This document shows, piece by piece, positions 35,414 to 43,316 of a stretch of 64,000 nt of DNA. Where the stretch lies: NCBI RefSeq assembly GCF_965228935.1, contig NZ_OZ245846.1, positions 992,001 through 1,056,000 of the forward strand, written 5' to 3'. A program made the translations under genes and the position numbers. The stretch's first letter is position 1; each line of letters opens with the position of its first letter. The DNA is from Ulvibacterium sp965228935. GTDB taxonomy: Bacteria > Bacteroidota > Bacteroidia > Flavobacteriales > Flavobacteriaceae. The notes under the pieces are model-generated. The model was not told the origin of the DNA. It did not search any database and saw only the letters and a list, made by a program, of their open reading frames with translations.

Positions 35414-37219
35414 ATGAAGTTCCCCTCACTCATAGATATTACCGGCAAAGCCCAGAATGCCTTTAAGCGTTTCCCAGTCACCTTGGTTTGGGCCATTCTT
35501 GGGTCGTTTTTCTTTATCTTTCTTCTCGAGGACAACTCAGGTGAACTGCTCGAAAAGTACTCCGACCTATTATTAACCCTTTCGTTAGGTGTAAGCTGGC
35601 TCATAGGAACACAGTTTTTCCTGGAACAATTGAAAAATCCTAAAAAATGGATCGGTCTAAAGTTGATCGTTTTGGTTCTGTTGTTCCTTTTTTACTGGCA
35701 TTTACCAGATTTAAGTGTGTCCGATGTTGATCCGACCTATTTTGTCCGTTTTTTTCTCTACTTCATAGCCGGACATCTATTCGTGCTTTTTGCGCCCTTT
35801 GCGGTAAAGTGGAATAAAGAGGCCTACTGGAATTATCTAAAATTAGTAGGATATGCCATTATTCGTAGCGCCTTTTTTTCCGGGGTATTGTATTTAGGAC
35901 TTGTATTGGCATTGTTGGCCATAGATTCGCTGTTCAATGTTGATATTAAAGGAGAACGTTACGGCCAGTTGTTCGTCTTTTGTTTGGGAATCGTGAATAC
36001 GTGGATCTATCTATCGGATTTTCCAAAGGAAATACTAGGGAATAGAACAATAGCATTTAACAAGGCCTTGGAAGTATTTGTAAAATATATTTTGATTCCT
36101 TTGGTACTTCTATACATTCTGATACTATATGCATATGGTTTAAAGATTTTAATCCAATGGGAATTGCCGGAAGGTTGGGTGTCCTACCTGGTAACGGCCC
36201 TATCGTTATTGGGTTTTTTGGTACAGATTATCATCAACCCCGTACAGAATTCCATCAAATCATGGGTGATAAACCGATTTTATCCATGGTTTTATCTATT
36301 GCTGCTGCCTTTGATCCTCCTACTCTTCGTAGCGATTTTTAGGCGTATTGGGGATTATGGGTTCACGGAAAACCGCTATTTTGTTTTGGTCGGTGCTTTC
36401 TGGATTTTGGGCATGGCCATTTACCTTCTTTTTGATGCAAAGAAACGTTTAAAAGTCTTGCCTATATCACTTTTTATCTTGACGATTCTTTCTTCCTTCG
36501 GCTTTTGGGGAGCTTTCAGTATTTCAAGGAAGAGCCAAATCCGGGAGTTTCAAAAAGTGTATAAAGAAGTGGCATCCAAAGATAATAGGGCAAGCTCCAA
36601 AGAGTATGGACAACTGAAATCCATTCTTTCCTATTTGGATGATCGAAATACATTGTCACAATTGGATGTTGTCACTGGGACCGGGCTATCCCTGCAAGAA
36701 ATCCTTAAGGATACCGTAGATGGAAAATTAAAAACTTACGGTTGGCTCGATACTGAAAAAGTATTGGATTCCTTGGGGGTTGTTCTGGATCCAAAAGAGC
36801 TGGAGCTGGAGAATGTCCATGGGAATTATTATAACTATTATGCCCATGGAAATACCGTTCAAAATTTTGATATCTCCGACTACTCCATTTTCACCAAATT
36901 AAGTATCGATGCGAGCACTGCCGATAGCATATCCCTAGGTTCCTGTTTTATGAAGTATCGTTCAAAATTGCCATTATTAACCCTACATGAAAAGGTCGAT
37001 GGCCAGACCTTCTTGGAAATACCCCTGGAACCCAAACTCAGGGAACTTACCCAGTATGGAAGAAATCTATATTCCATTGACCCTGAAAAACTGGTTATGG
37101 AATTCAAGAATGATAGCGCTTTTGCCAAGGTTGTCTTTGCCGATTTGGGCTTTTACGTTAAAAAGGATTCCATTGCAATAAATCATGCCAACGTTTACCT
37201 TTTCCTAAAACAACCCTAA
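35414..37219 (+). CDS. DUF4153 family membrane protein
   Basis: This 601-residue protein has about ten to twelve hydrophobic segments in residues 20-370, followed by a soluble C-terminal part of about 220 residues. The pattern (LVWAILGSFFFIFLLEDNSG, FLGIVNTWIYLSDFPKE, FYPWFYLLLLPLILLLFVAI) fits DUF4153, of unknown function. The open frame extends seven residues upstream to 35393; ATG 35414 gives the usual N-terminus. The next gene starts one base after its stop codon. Confidence 0.82.
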   Translation: MKFPSLIDITGKAQNAFKRFPVTLVWAILGSFFFIFLLEDNSGELLEKYSDLLLTLSLGVSWLIGTQFFLEQLKNPKKWIGLKLIVLVLLFLFYWHLPDLSVSDVDPTYFVRFFLYFIAGHLFVLFAPFAVKWNKEAYWNYLKLVGYAIIRSAFFSGVLYLGLVLALLAIDSLFNVDIKGERYGQLFVFCLGIVNTWIYLSDFPKEILGNRTIAFNKALEVFVKYILIPLVLLYILILYAYGLKILIQWELPEGWVSYLVTALSLLGFLVQIIINPVQNSIKSWVINRFYPWFYLLLLPLILLLFVAIFRRIGDYGFTENRYFVLVGAFWILGMAIYLLFDAKKRLKVLPISLFILTILSSFGFWGAFSISRKSQIREFQKVYKEVASKDNRASSKEYGQLKSILSYLDDRNTLSQLDVVTGTGLSLQEILKDTVDGKLKTYGWLDTEKVLDSLGVVLDPKELELENVHGNYYNYYAHGNTVQNFDISDYSIFTKLSIDASTADSISLGSCFMKYRSKLPLLTLHEKVDGQTFLEIPLEPKLRELTQYGRNLYSIDPEKLVMEFKNDSAFAKVVFADLGFYVKKDSIAINHANVYLFLKQP

Positions 37220-37220
37220 G

Positions 37221-37934
37221 ATGTTACAGAAAATCAATTTGGAAGATATCTTGTTTTTGGATATAGAGACCGTTCCACAAAAGGCCACTTTTGAAGAATT
37301 GAGCCATACGGAGCAAGAGCTTTGGGAACAAAAAACCCAATACCAGAGAAAGGAGGAGATTACGGCAGCGGAGTTCTATGATCGCGCCGGCATCTGGTCG
37401 GAATTTGGAAGGATCATCTGTATTTCCGTAGGTTATTTTAACCTAAAAGAGGGCGTCCGGAACTTTAGGGTAACCTCTTTTCATGGGGAAGAGATAAAAA
37501 TCCTAAAGGACTTTAAAAACCTTTTGGATGGTCATTTTAGTTTACCAAAACATCTGCTTTGTGGACATAATGGCAAGGAATTCGATTTCCCGTATATCGC
37601 AAGGCGCATGCTTGTACACGGCATTTCATTGCCTTACAAACTGAACCTTTTTGGAAAAAAACCATGGGAGGTACCCCATCTGGATACCATGGAACTATGG
37701 AAATTTGGGGATTACAAACACTATACCTCTTTAAAGTTATTGGCCCATGTTTTGGGCATTCCCTCACCCAAGGAAGATATTGACGGTAGTAAGGTACGTG
37801 AGGTTTACTATGAAGACAACGACTTGGATAGAATTATTTTGTATTGCGAAGGTGATGTAGTGACCACGGCACAGGTTTTTCTGCGCTTGCGAAATGAGGA
37901 TTTGTTGGAAGATACCGAAATCAAAAAGGTCTAA
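37221..37934 (+). CDS. 3'-5' exonuclease, DNA polymerase B-like exonuclease family
   Basis: The protein has 237 residues and a DEDD-type RNase-H-like exonuclease fold. The first metal motif is ILFLDIETVPQ, the second region reads LCGHNGKEFDFPYIARRM, and a late Asp lies in YCEGDVVTTAQVFL. It matches the predicted 3'-5' exonuclease family related to the proofreading domain of PolB. It overlaps no gene but starts right after the DUF4153 stop, so the two are probably co-translated. It is convergent with the endonuclease gene. Confidence 0.88.
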   Translation: MLQKINLEDILFLDIETVPQKATFEELSHTEQELWEQKTQYQRKEEITAAEFYDRAGIWSEFGRIICISVGYFNLKEGVRNFRVTSFHGEEIKILKDFKNLLDGHFSLPKHLLCGHNGKEFDFPYIARRMLVHGISLPYKLNLFGKKPWEVPHLDTMELWKFGDYKHYTSLKLLAHVLGIPSPKEDIDGSKVREVYYEDNDLDRIILYCEGDVVTTAQVFLRLRNEDLLEDTEIKKV

Positions 37935-37939
37935 AATCC

Positions 37940-38914
37940 TTATCTATTGTACTTCAATTGTATGTATACGGGAAAATGATCGCTATAACCTCCTAAATAT
38001 TTACGCCCTACATAGGTTCTATAAGGGCTCCCTTTATACTTCCCTGTCCATTCGGTCAAAAAACGGTCGTCAAAGATATTGGCGTGGGCAAAGCTATGGG
38101 TCCCTTTTTCATAGTTAAAGAAATTGTGCGAGACCATAATCTGATCAAAAAGACTCCAACTGCGCTTATAATTGGCACTCCCCCTTTCCGGTGAATGTAG
38201 CTTTTCCATAGGATTGTACAAGGTGGTGGATTGCATCAAGGTCCGGATACTCTCGGAAGAAGGGTCATCATTAAAATCTCCCATAACGATGTAATTGGGG
38301 TCAGGGATTTTCATTTCCAGGGCAGTCATAAATTCCCGTATAGTCTCGGCCGCCTGTACGCGTTTATATCCGGTCTCTACCTTACCGCTCCTACGGGAAG
38401 GCCAGTGGTTTACAAAAATATGGACTTCTTCCCCGTTTAATTTTCCATGAACGTATAGAATATCCCTAGTAGTATCCCGTAACCCATCCAGTTCATAGAC
38501 CAACAAGGCGATAGGTTCCGAATGGAGTACTTCAAAACTGCTTTTGTGATAAATCAATGCCGTATCGATACCACGTTCATCCGGGGAGTCATAATGTACA
38601 TAACCATAATCGATACCTTGTAAAGGTTCCGATGTAATAAGGTCGTCCATAACCGTTTTGTTCTCCACTTCGGCGACCCCCACCAGGACAGGTGGGTTTT
38701 GGGCAGATTCGTTCCCGATTTCGGAAATGGTCTTGGCCAATTTGCTTACTTTCTTTTGATATCGCCTATCTGACCATTTTTTAGGTCCTTTTGGTGTAAA
38801 GTCATCGTCCAAGGTATCCGGGTCATCTACCGTATCAAATAAATTTTCTAGATTATAAAACGCTATCGTATGTAGCTGTTTGCTTTTCTTTCTCTTAAAA
38901 AATGAAAAAAGCAT
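37940..38914 (-). CDS. Endonuclease/exonuclease/phosphatase family protein
   Basis: The product has 324 residues and the EEP fold. Key motifs are IAFYNLENLFDT (metal Asn), VGVAEVENKTVMDDL (metal Glu), VNHWPSRRSG, IVMGDFNDDPSSE, and a final SDHFPVYIQL with the catalytic Asp-His. Members hydrolyse DNA, RNA or phospho-lipids. The basic N-terminus MLFSFFKRKKSKQ has only a weak hydrophobic start, so export is uncertain. It is convergent with the exonuclease gene, with a 5-bp gap. Confidence 0.9.
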   Translation of the reverse strand: MLFSFFKRKKSKQLHTIAFYNLENLFDTVDDPDTLDDDFTPKGPKKWSDRRYQKKVSKLAKTISEIGNESAQNPPVLVGVAEVENKTVMDDLITSEPLQGIDYGYVHYDSPDERGIDTALIYHKSSFEVLHSEPIALLVYELDGLRDTTRDILYVHGKLNGEEVHIFVNHWPSRRSGKVETGYKRVQAAETIREFMTALEMKIPDPNYIVMGDFNDDPSSESIRTLMQSTTLYNPMEKLHSPERGSANYKRSWSLFDQIMVSHNFFNYEKGTHSFAHANIFDDRFLTEWTGKYKGSPYRTYVGRKYLGGYSDHFPVYIQLKYNR

Positions 38915-38968
38915 GCATTCTCTTTTTTGGGAAGCTCAATTTACGAAAATAGCTTGGCCCATATTGCT

Positions 38969-38976
38969 TAAATTTG
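38969..38976 (+). promoter_or_regulatory. -7 element of hflX
   Basis: TAAATTTG matches TAnnTTTG exactly. It ends 16 bp before the ATG at 38993, and it supports that start over the TTG at 38981, which would lie near the transcription start. Confidence 0.55.
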
Positions 38977-38992
38977 CACTTTGCAATTTCAT

Positions 38993-40204
38993 ATGTTAGA
39001 AAAGCAGCACATAGATCATGAGCAGGCCGTTTTAATCGGCGTTATCAATAGGGGGCAAAACGAGGAAAAGGTAACCGAATACCTGGATGAACTGGAGTTT
39101 TTGACCTATACCGCCGGTGGAGAGGTAACCAAACGTTTTGTACAGCGCGTAGAAGTTCCCAATCCCAGAACCTATATTGGCAGTGGAAAGATGAAGGAGG
39201 TAGAGACCTACGTCAAAGAGCACGAAATAGGATCCGTTATTTTTGACGATGAGCTCACCCCTGCCCAGCAAAACAATATCGAAAAGCTGTTGCGCTGCAA
39301 AATCCTGGATCGTACGGGACTTATCCTGGATATTTTTGCCCAACGTGCACAGACCAGTTATGCCCGTACCCAGGTAGAGCTGGCCCAATATGAGTATCTA
39401 TTGCCACGACTGACCGGCCTATGGACCCACTTGGAACGCCAACGTGGAGGTATCGGGATGCGCGGCCCGGGGGAAACGGAAATTGAAACGGACCGTCGTA
39501 TCGTTCGGGACCGGATTTCCTTATTAAAAAAGAAGCTTGCCAAGATAGACAAGCAAATGGAGACCCAACGCGGTAACCGAGGTTCATTGGTGCGCGTAGC
39601 GCTCGTAGGCTATACCAATGTCGGTAAATCCACTTTAATGAACGTAATAAGTAAAAGCGATGTTTTTGCCGAGAACAAACTTTTTGCCACTTTGGACACC
39701 ACAGTACGGAAAGTGGTCATTGGCAACCTTCCTTTTTTGCTGAGCGATACGGTAGGCTTCATTCGGAAACTTCCGACCCAATTGGTGGAGAGCTTTAAAA
39801 GTACCTTGGATGAGGTACGGGAAGCGGATTTATTGCTGCACGTAGTGGATATCTCCCACCCCCAATTTGAAGAGCATATAGATTCCGTAAACCAGATTTT
39901 GGATGAGATCAATAGTGCCGAAAAGCCGATGATAATGGTTTTCAATAAAATAGACCAATATTCACATGAGACCTTGGACGAAGATGATTTGGTGACCGAA
40001 AGAACTTCAAGACACTTTACCATGGAAGAGTGGAAACGGACATGGATGCAGCGTCTAGGCGATAATGTGCTTTTTATTTCCGCCCTGAACAAGGATAATT
40101 TGGATGAGTTTCGAAGCAAGGTATATCATGCTGTTAGGGAAATCCATGTAAGTAGATTCCCCTATAATAATTTCCTATATCCGGAAAATCTCGATTACGG
40201 GTAG
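38993..40204 (+). CDS. hflX: GTPase HflX
   Basis: This 403-residue ribosome-associated GTPase rescues or splits stalled ribosomes. The N-terminal HflX domain carries RGGIGMRGPGETEIETDRR, a short coiled coil follows (RDRISLLKKKLAKIDKQME), then the G domain with P-loop ALVGYTNVGKSTLMN, the G3 region LLSDTVGFIRKLP and the G4 motif VFNKID. A longer frame starts with TTG at 38981, but the ATG at 38993 fits the promoter spacing. It reads into the gene-free region 40205-40840. Confidence 0.95.
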   Translation: MLEKQHIDHEQAVLIGVINRGQNEEKVTEYLDELEFLTYTAGGEVTKRFVQRVEVPNPRTYIGSGKMKEVETYVKEHEIGSVIFDDELTPAQQNNIEKLLRCKILDRTGLILDIFAQRAQTSYARTQVELAQYEYLLPRLTGLWTHLERQRGGIGMRGPGETEIETDRRIVRDRISLLKKKLAKIDKQMETQRGNRGSLVRVALVGYTNVGKSTLMNVISKSDVFAENKLFATLDTTVRKVVIGNLPFLLSDTVGFIRKLPTQLVESFKSTLDEVREADLLLHVVDISHPQFEEHIDSVNQILDEINSAEKPMIMVFNKIDQYSHETLDEDDLVTERTSRHFTMEEWKRTWMQRLGDNVLFISALNKDNLDEFRSKVYHAVREIHVSRFPYNNFLYPENLDYG

Positions 40205-40261
40205 CACGATTTTTTGCTTGAAAAGGATGCCGTTCATCGATGAAATCGGTCGGTTAATTTT

Positions 40262-40295
40262 TTCACCACAAATTAGGCTCGGTTCACAACAATAA
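40262..40295 (+). promoter_or_regulatory. Direct repeats upstream of unit A
   Basis: TTCACCACAAAT (40262) and TTCACAACAATA (40283) start exactly 21 bp apart, two helical turns. Regulators of the AraC and LytTR types bind direct half-sites at this spacing. The same pair with the same spacing occurs in unit B. Confidence 0.5.
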
Positions 40296-40319
40296 TTTAG
40301 AACTATCGGATATCCGTAC

Positions 40320-40497
40320 TACATTTACAGTGTAATTAAGTGATAGTGTTGACCCCAAACCGACACCTTGAACTTAACCAAAAGAGAATGGAGGTTTCCC
40401 CAAAAACCAAAATTCAAACCTACAAGCTTAAGACCAAATTTTACATTAACCTACTTAACTAAAAAATGGCCCGTACCCCACAGTCCGGGCTTTTTTT
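40320..40497 (+). ncRNA. Candidate small RNA unit A
   Basis: A -7-like TACATTTA at 40320-40327 (one mismatch to TAnnTTTG) lies within the near-palindrome TACATT-TAC-AGTGTA. Transcription from about 40330 to the terminator at 40469-40497 would give an RNA of about 165 nt. It contains a possible 24-codon frame (40388-40462, starting MEVSPKTKIQ), so a tiny peptide cannot be excluded. Unit B, 300 bp further on, has the same layout. Confidence 0.5.
40469..40497 (+). terminator. Terminator of unit A
   Basis: The stem GCCCG/CGGGC with a 12-nt loop is followed by seven T residues. Confidence 0.75.
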
Positions 40498-40560
40498 ATT
40501 TTCAAAAAATCAAAGTGCTTATCATGCATTTCATCGATGATACAACACATTTTAACGTTG

Positions 40561-40594
40561 TTCACAACAAATAGCATTCCTTTCACAACAAAAA
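40561..40594 (+). promoter_or_regulatory. Direct repeats upstream of unit B
   Basis: TTCACAACAAAT (40561) and TTCACAACAAAA (40582) start exactly 21 bp apart, as in unit A. The first repeat is also part of the palindrome GTTGTTCACAAC (40557-40568). Confidence 0.5.
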
Positions 40595-40618
40595 TTTAAG
40601 CATGGTACTCCGTAAAAC

Positions 40619-40815
40619 TACATTAGCAATGTATTTAAAGGTTTAATCATTGTCCCAGAAGAGAACGTAACTTAACGGAAATTGATCCCAATAGCTATTG
40701 GGATGGCACCGCCTAAATCTTTACCGAATATTGAGTTCGATTTTATTTGACTGTGCAAACAAATTAAATGTATCCTACTTAACGGAAAAGGCCCGACGAT
40801 TATGTCGGGCCTTTT
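40619..40815 (+). ncRNA. Candidate small RNA unit B
   Basis: The perfect palindrome TACATT-AGC-AATGTA (40619-40633) contains a -7-like TACATTAG, again 37 bp after the second direct repeat. A transcript from about 40629 to the terminator at 40786-40815 would be about 185 nt. A local hairpin ATCCCAATAGCTATTGGGAT (40685-40704) lies inside. The only ATG frame after it is 15 codons and differs from unit A, which favours an RNA over a conserved peptide. Confidence 0.5.
40786..40815. terminator. Strong terminator of unit B, probably bidirectional
   Basis: A 12-bp stem AAAAGGCCCGAC pairing with GTCGGGCCTTTT around a 6-nt loop. With A and T runs on both sides, it can also stop the convergent DUF3078 transcript. 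Confidence 0.85.
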
Positions 40816-40840
40816 ACTTTCTAACAAGAAACCCTGTATT

Positions 40841-41773
40841 TTAAAAAGAATAGTTGAGTCCAAAGATCCAGTAGGTCTGCAAATCATTGTCAATGCTATC
40901 AAAGGTTGCATCAGGATCTGGGGTAGGCGCTTTGTTTATGGCATAATCCAAGGCTTCCTGTTTATTGTTCCTAAGACCGAATTCGAACCCAAGTCCTATG
41001 CCGTTCCATAAAGTATATCCAAAAGAGTTGATCCATGTCCAGTTGGAAAGATCCCCATTTTCATAGCTCTGGAAGGTAGAGAAATTGGTCTTAAAGTTAA
41101 TATCCCCTATTTGTCGGGTATAATCCACCAAGATTTTGGCCCCGGACGAAGATTCATAAATGTCATCCTCACTACTGAAAACAAAATTATAGTTAAGTGG
41201 ATGAATAACCACGACCATATCCGTAATGGGTGTCCAAGTGGCCCCGATTCCCAAATCCAGATAACCGGGATCGTTGAAGTTATTTATAATCGTGGTCCGG
41301 TATTCGCCCAAAGCCGAGATTGCAAATTTCTCGCTCAATTTGTACCCATAAAGGGACGTGAGGTTAAAAACATCCGTGGTACCGTTGAAGCCCTCATCGT
41401 CGGTATCACTATCCTTATCGTCCAACTTTACCCATTGCAGATTAATATTTCCCGAATTTCTCCAAAAAAACTTTTCCTGGTTCAGGTTGGCAAAGGCATT
41501 AAGGGTAGCTCCAATGTTTCCGGAAGAGTTGTTGGGCGTTCCCTGGGCATACCAATTGTTGAATCCAGAAATGTTGGCCCCTATAGTTCCAAAGGCACCC
41601 TTTTTCCAACCTGGGAAGGCATCAATTTGTCCTTGTAGGGCATCTACCCGCCCTTGAATGTCGGCAATAGAATCCTTTTTGGCCTTCTGTTCGGTCTTGA
41701 GCTCTTCAAGTGTCTGTGCCGAAACCGCGGATACCATAAGAAAAGCTGCTAGCGCAAATACTAACTTATTCAT
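40841..41773 (-). CDS. DUF3078 family outer-membrane protein
   Basis: This 310-residue protein has a signal peptide (about 1-19, ending VSA), a short coiled coil (LEELKTEQKAKKDSIADIQ) and a DUF3078 beta-barrel-like body beginning GWKKGAFGTIGANISGFNNW. The final residue is Phe (LNYSF), as in outer-membrane proteins. It is widespread in Bacteroidota and of unknown function, and lies downstream of the suf genes as in related genomes. It has its own promoter with a 21-bp spaced TTG and TAAATTTG. Confidence 0.86.
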   Translation of the reverse strand: MNKLVFALAAFLMVSAVSAQTLEELKTEQKAKKDSIADIQGRVDALQGQIDAFPGWKKGAFGTIGANISGFNNWYAQGTPNNSSGNIGATLNAFANLNQEKFFWRNSGNINLQWVKLDDKDSDTDDEGFNGTTDVFNLTSLYGYKLSEKFAISALGEYRTTIINNFNDPGYLDLGIGATWTPITDMVVVIHPLNYNFVFSSEDDIYESSSGAKILVDYTRQIGDINFKTNFSTFQSYENGDLSNWTWINSFGYTLWNGIGLGFEFGLRNNKQEALDYAINKAPTPDPDATFDSIDNDLQTYWIFGLNYSF

Positions 41774-41806
41774 AATGTTTAGTGTTTAGTTATAGTTTAT
41801 GAACTA

Positions 41807-41838
41807 CAAATTTAAACATGTAAACAAATAATGAACAA
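41807..41838 (-). promoter_or_regulatory. Promoter of the DUF3078 gene
   Basis: On the minus strand, TTG (41836-41838) is followed after 21 bp by TAAATTTG (41807-41814), an exact -7 match, 33 bp before the ATG. Confidence 0.65.
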
Positions 41839-41850
41839 GGTTGTCAACAA

Positions 41851-42366
41851 TTATTTGCACTTGAAGAGCGGGACGGAAGAGCAGGCTTCACCGTACATAA
41901 CGCTTTTGGCAACCGTTTGTAGTTTGGCAGTTATCCACAAATAAGCGTTTGGAGGAACGGGTTTATCGGAACATCCTTTAATGATTACCGGTTTATCCCT
42001 AAAATCATCAATATCCAAGTTTTCTATTACAGAGTGGAACAGGATGGTCTCCATATCCGTCAACGTTCCCTGGACTACTTTTTTGGCATAAGGTTGCAAA
42101 CGGGTCATTACCAACATATAGGCCCATCCCGGGACTATGGCATCGGTAGAACAGGTCAGTGCAACATATGAATTCTGATACTGCTCCCAAGTATGATTCG
42201 CAACCTGGGCCCTAAATTCCTTTTCCCTAAGAATGAACCCTTCATACAACCAATCCTTGATATCCAAAAGCATCCTTTTGCCTTCCGGATAATACTCTTC
42301 CAAATTAAAAGTGACCAATTTGCTTTGAGTCACGCGGTTTACTATGGGTTCTTCTTTAAGTTTCAT
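41851..42366 (-). CDS. DUF2480 family protein
   Basis: The product is a 171-residue soluble protein of the Bacteroidota-specific DUF2480 family, with the typical EPIVNRVTQSKLVTFNLEEYYP start and the C-terminal GEACSSVPLFKCK. Cys residues near the middle (ALTCSTDAIVP, IKGCSDKPVP) and the end are conserved-looking and could bind metal. It lies at the end of the suf cluster, as in other flavobacteria, suggesting a link to Fe-S assembly that is not proven. A 7-bp tandem repeat precedes it. Confidence 0.85.
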   Translation of the reverse strand: MKLKEEPIVNRVTQSKLVTFNLEEYYPEGKRMLLDIKDWLYEGFILREKEFRAQVANHTWEQYQNSYVALTCSTDAIVPGWAYMLVMTRLQPYAKKVVQGTLTDMETILFHSVIENLDIDDFRDKPVIIKGCSDKPVPPNAYLWITAKLQTVAKSVMYGEACSSVPLFKCK

Positions 42367-42406
42367 GTTATTATCCTCAAGTGCTTATCCAAATGATTAA
42401 CCAAGA

Positions 42407-42444
42407 AAATTCCAAATTCCAAATTCCAAATTCCAAATTCCAAA
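42407..42444. repeat. 7-bp tandem repeat AAATTCC, five copies
   Basis: Five perfect AAATTCC units (42407-42441) plus a partial AAA lie 41 bp upstream of the DUF2480 start, between it and the DUF59 gene. Slippage could change the spacing of a promoter or leader. Confidence 0.85.
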
Positions 42445-42481
42445 ACGGGAAATTTTGTACTTCTAAAATTGTATTTCCTAT

Positions 42482-42814
42482 TTAAAGTAGTCCTAACTCC
42501 AACTTGGCTTCCTCGCTCATTAAATCTTGGGTCCAGGGAGGGTCAAAGGTAATCTCTACCTCAGCATCACTTACCATGTCCAGGGACTTCACTTTTTCCT
42601 CCACTTCAACCGGTAAGGTCTCCGCTACCGGGCAGTTGGGCGATGTTAAGGTCATTAAGATCTTTACCTCATTGTCCTCATTTACAAAAACATCGTATAT
42701 GAGGCCCAGTTCATAAATATCAACAGGGATTTCAGGATCGTAAATGGTCTTCAGCACCTTTACGATTTTCTCCCCCAATTCCTGGGTATCAATTTTGGTT
42801 ATTTCCTCACTCAT
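42482..42814 (-). CDS. DUF59/MIP18-family Fe-S assembly protein, SufT-like
   Basis: This 110-residue protein belongs to the MIP18/DUF59 family, which helps deliver or mature Fe-S clusters. Motifs are IYDPEIPVDIYELGLIYDV, TLTSPNCPVAETLPVEVE with the reactive Cys, and VEITFDPPWTQDLMSEEAK. It starts 5 bp after sufE in the suf operon. Confidence 0.9.
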   Translation of the reverse strand: MSEEITKIDTQELGEKIVKVLKTIYDPEIPVDIYELGLIYDVFVNEDNEVKILMTLTSPNCPVAETLPVEVEEKVKSLDMVSDAEVEITFDPPWTQDLMSEEAKLELGLL

Positions 42815-42819
42815 TTTTC

Positions 42820-43242
42820 CTAGTTTAATTGTGTTTGATAGGCCACCGCATATAGTTTTAGCTGCTTGATCATGCTGACCAATCCATTGGCCCGTGTGGG
42901 CGATAAATGTTCCTTAAGACCTATTTCATCAATGAAATCGGTTTCCGCATTTATGATATCCTGAGGTTTTTGATTGCTGAACGATCGTATTAAAATAGCT
43001 ATGATGCCCTTGGTGATAATGGCATCACTATCCGCGGTAAACACCAATTTGTCATCCTCCAACTCGGCATGTACCCATACCTTGCTTTGGCAGCCCTTGA
43101 TAATGTTGTCGTCGGTCTTATATTTTTCCTCTATCAAAGGAAGTGACTTGCCTAGTTCTATCATGTATTCGTACCGTTGCATCCAATCATCAAATAAGGA
43201 AAACTCGTCCACAATTTCCTCCTGAATTTCTTCAATGGTCAT
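42820..43242 (-). CDS. sufE: Cysteine desulfuration protein SufE
   Basis: The 140-residue sulfur acceptor takes persulfide from SufS and passes it to SufBCD. The acceptor is C51 in NIIKGCQSKVWV, and the C-terminal domain pattern (LIRSFSNQKPQDIINAE) is typical. The open frame runs 16 codons further upstream to 43290, but ATG 43242 gives the conserved MTIEEIQEEIVDEF start. Confidence 0.94.
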   Translation of the reverse strand: MTIEEIQEEIVDEFSLFDDWMQRYEYMIELGKSLPLIEEKYKTDDNIIKGCQSKVWVHAELEDDKLVFTADSDAIITKGIIAILIRSFSNQKPQDIINAETDFIDEIGLKEHLSPTRANGLVSMIKQLKLYAVAYQTQLN

Positions 43243-43316
43243 ATATTGATTTTCGGTAAAAATACAACAAGAATCGATGGTTATCAACAATTTAAGAGAA
43301 TGATAACTTCGCTTGT

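Larger units (their letters stand above)
40205..40840. other. 636-bp gene-free region with two tandem structured units
   Basis: There is no supported protein gene here. It contains two similarly organised units, each with TTCATCGATGA (40233-40243 and 40530-40540), two TTCAC-type direct repeats 21 bp apart, a TACATT-type palindrome 37 bp further on, an ACTTAAC motif, and a TACTTAAC motif followed by a GGCCCG terminator. Details are in the separate entries. Confidence 0.75.

Noticed and set aside
40368..40574. A 68-codon open frame on the plus strand in the gene-free region
   Set aside because: It runs straight through the terminator of unit A and into the control region of unit B.
41111..41638. 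A 175-codon open frame on the plus strand
   Set aside because: It is antisense to the DUF3078 gene and has no signal peptide or domain.
42407..42444. Short repeat array as a CRISPR
   Set aside because: Units are only 7 bp with no spacers and no cas genes nearby.
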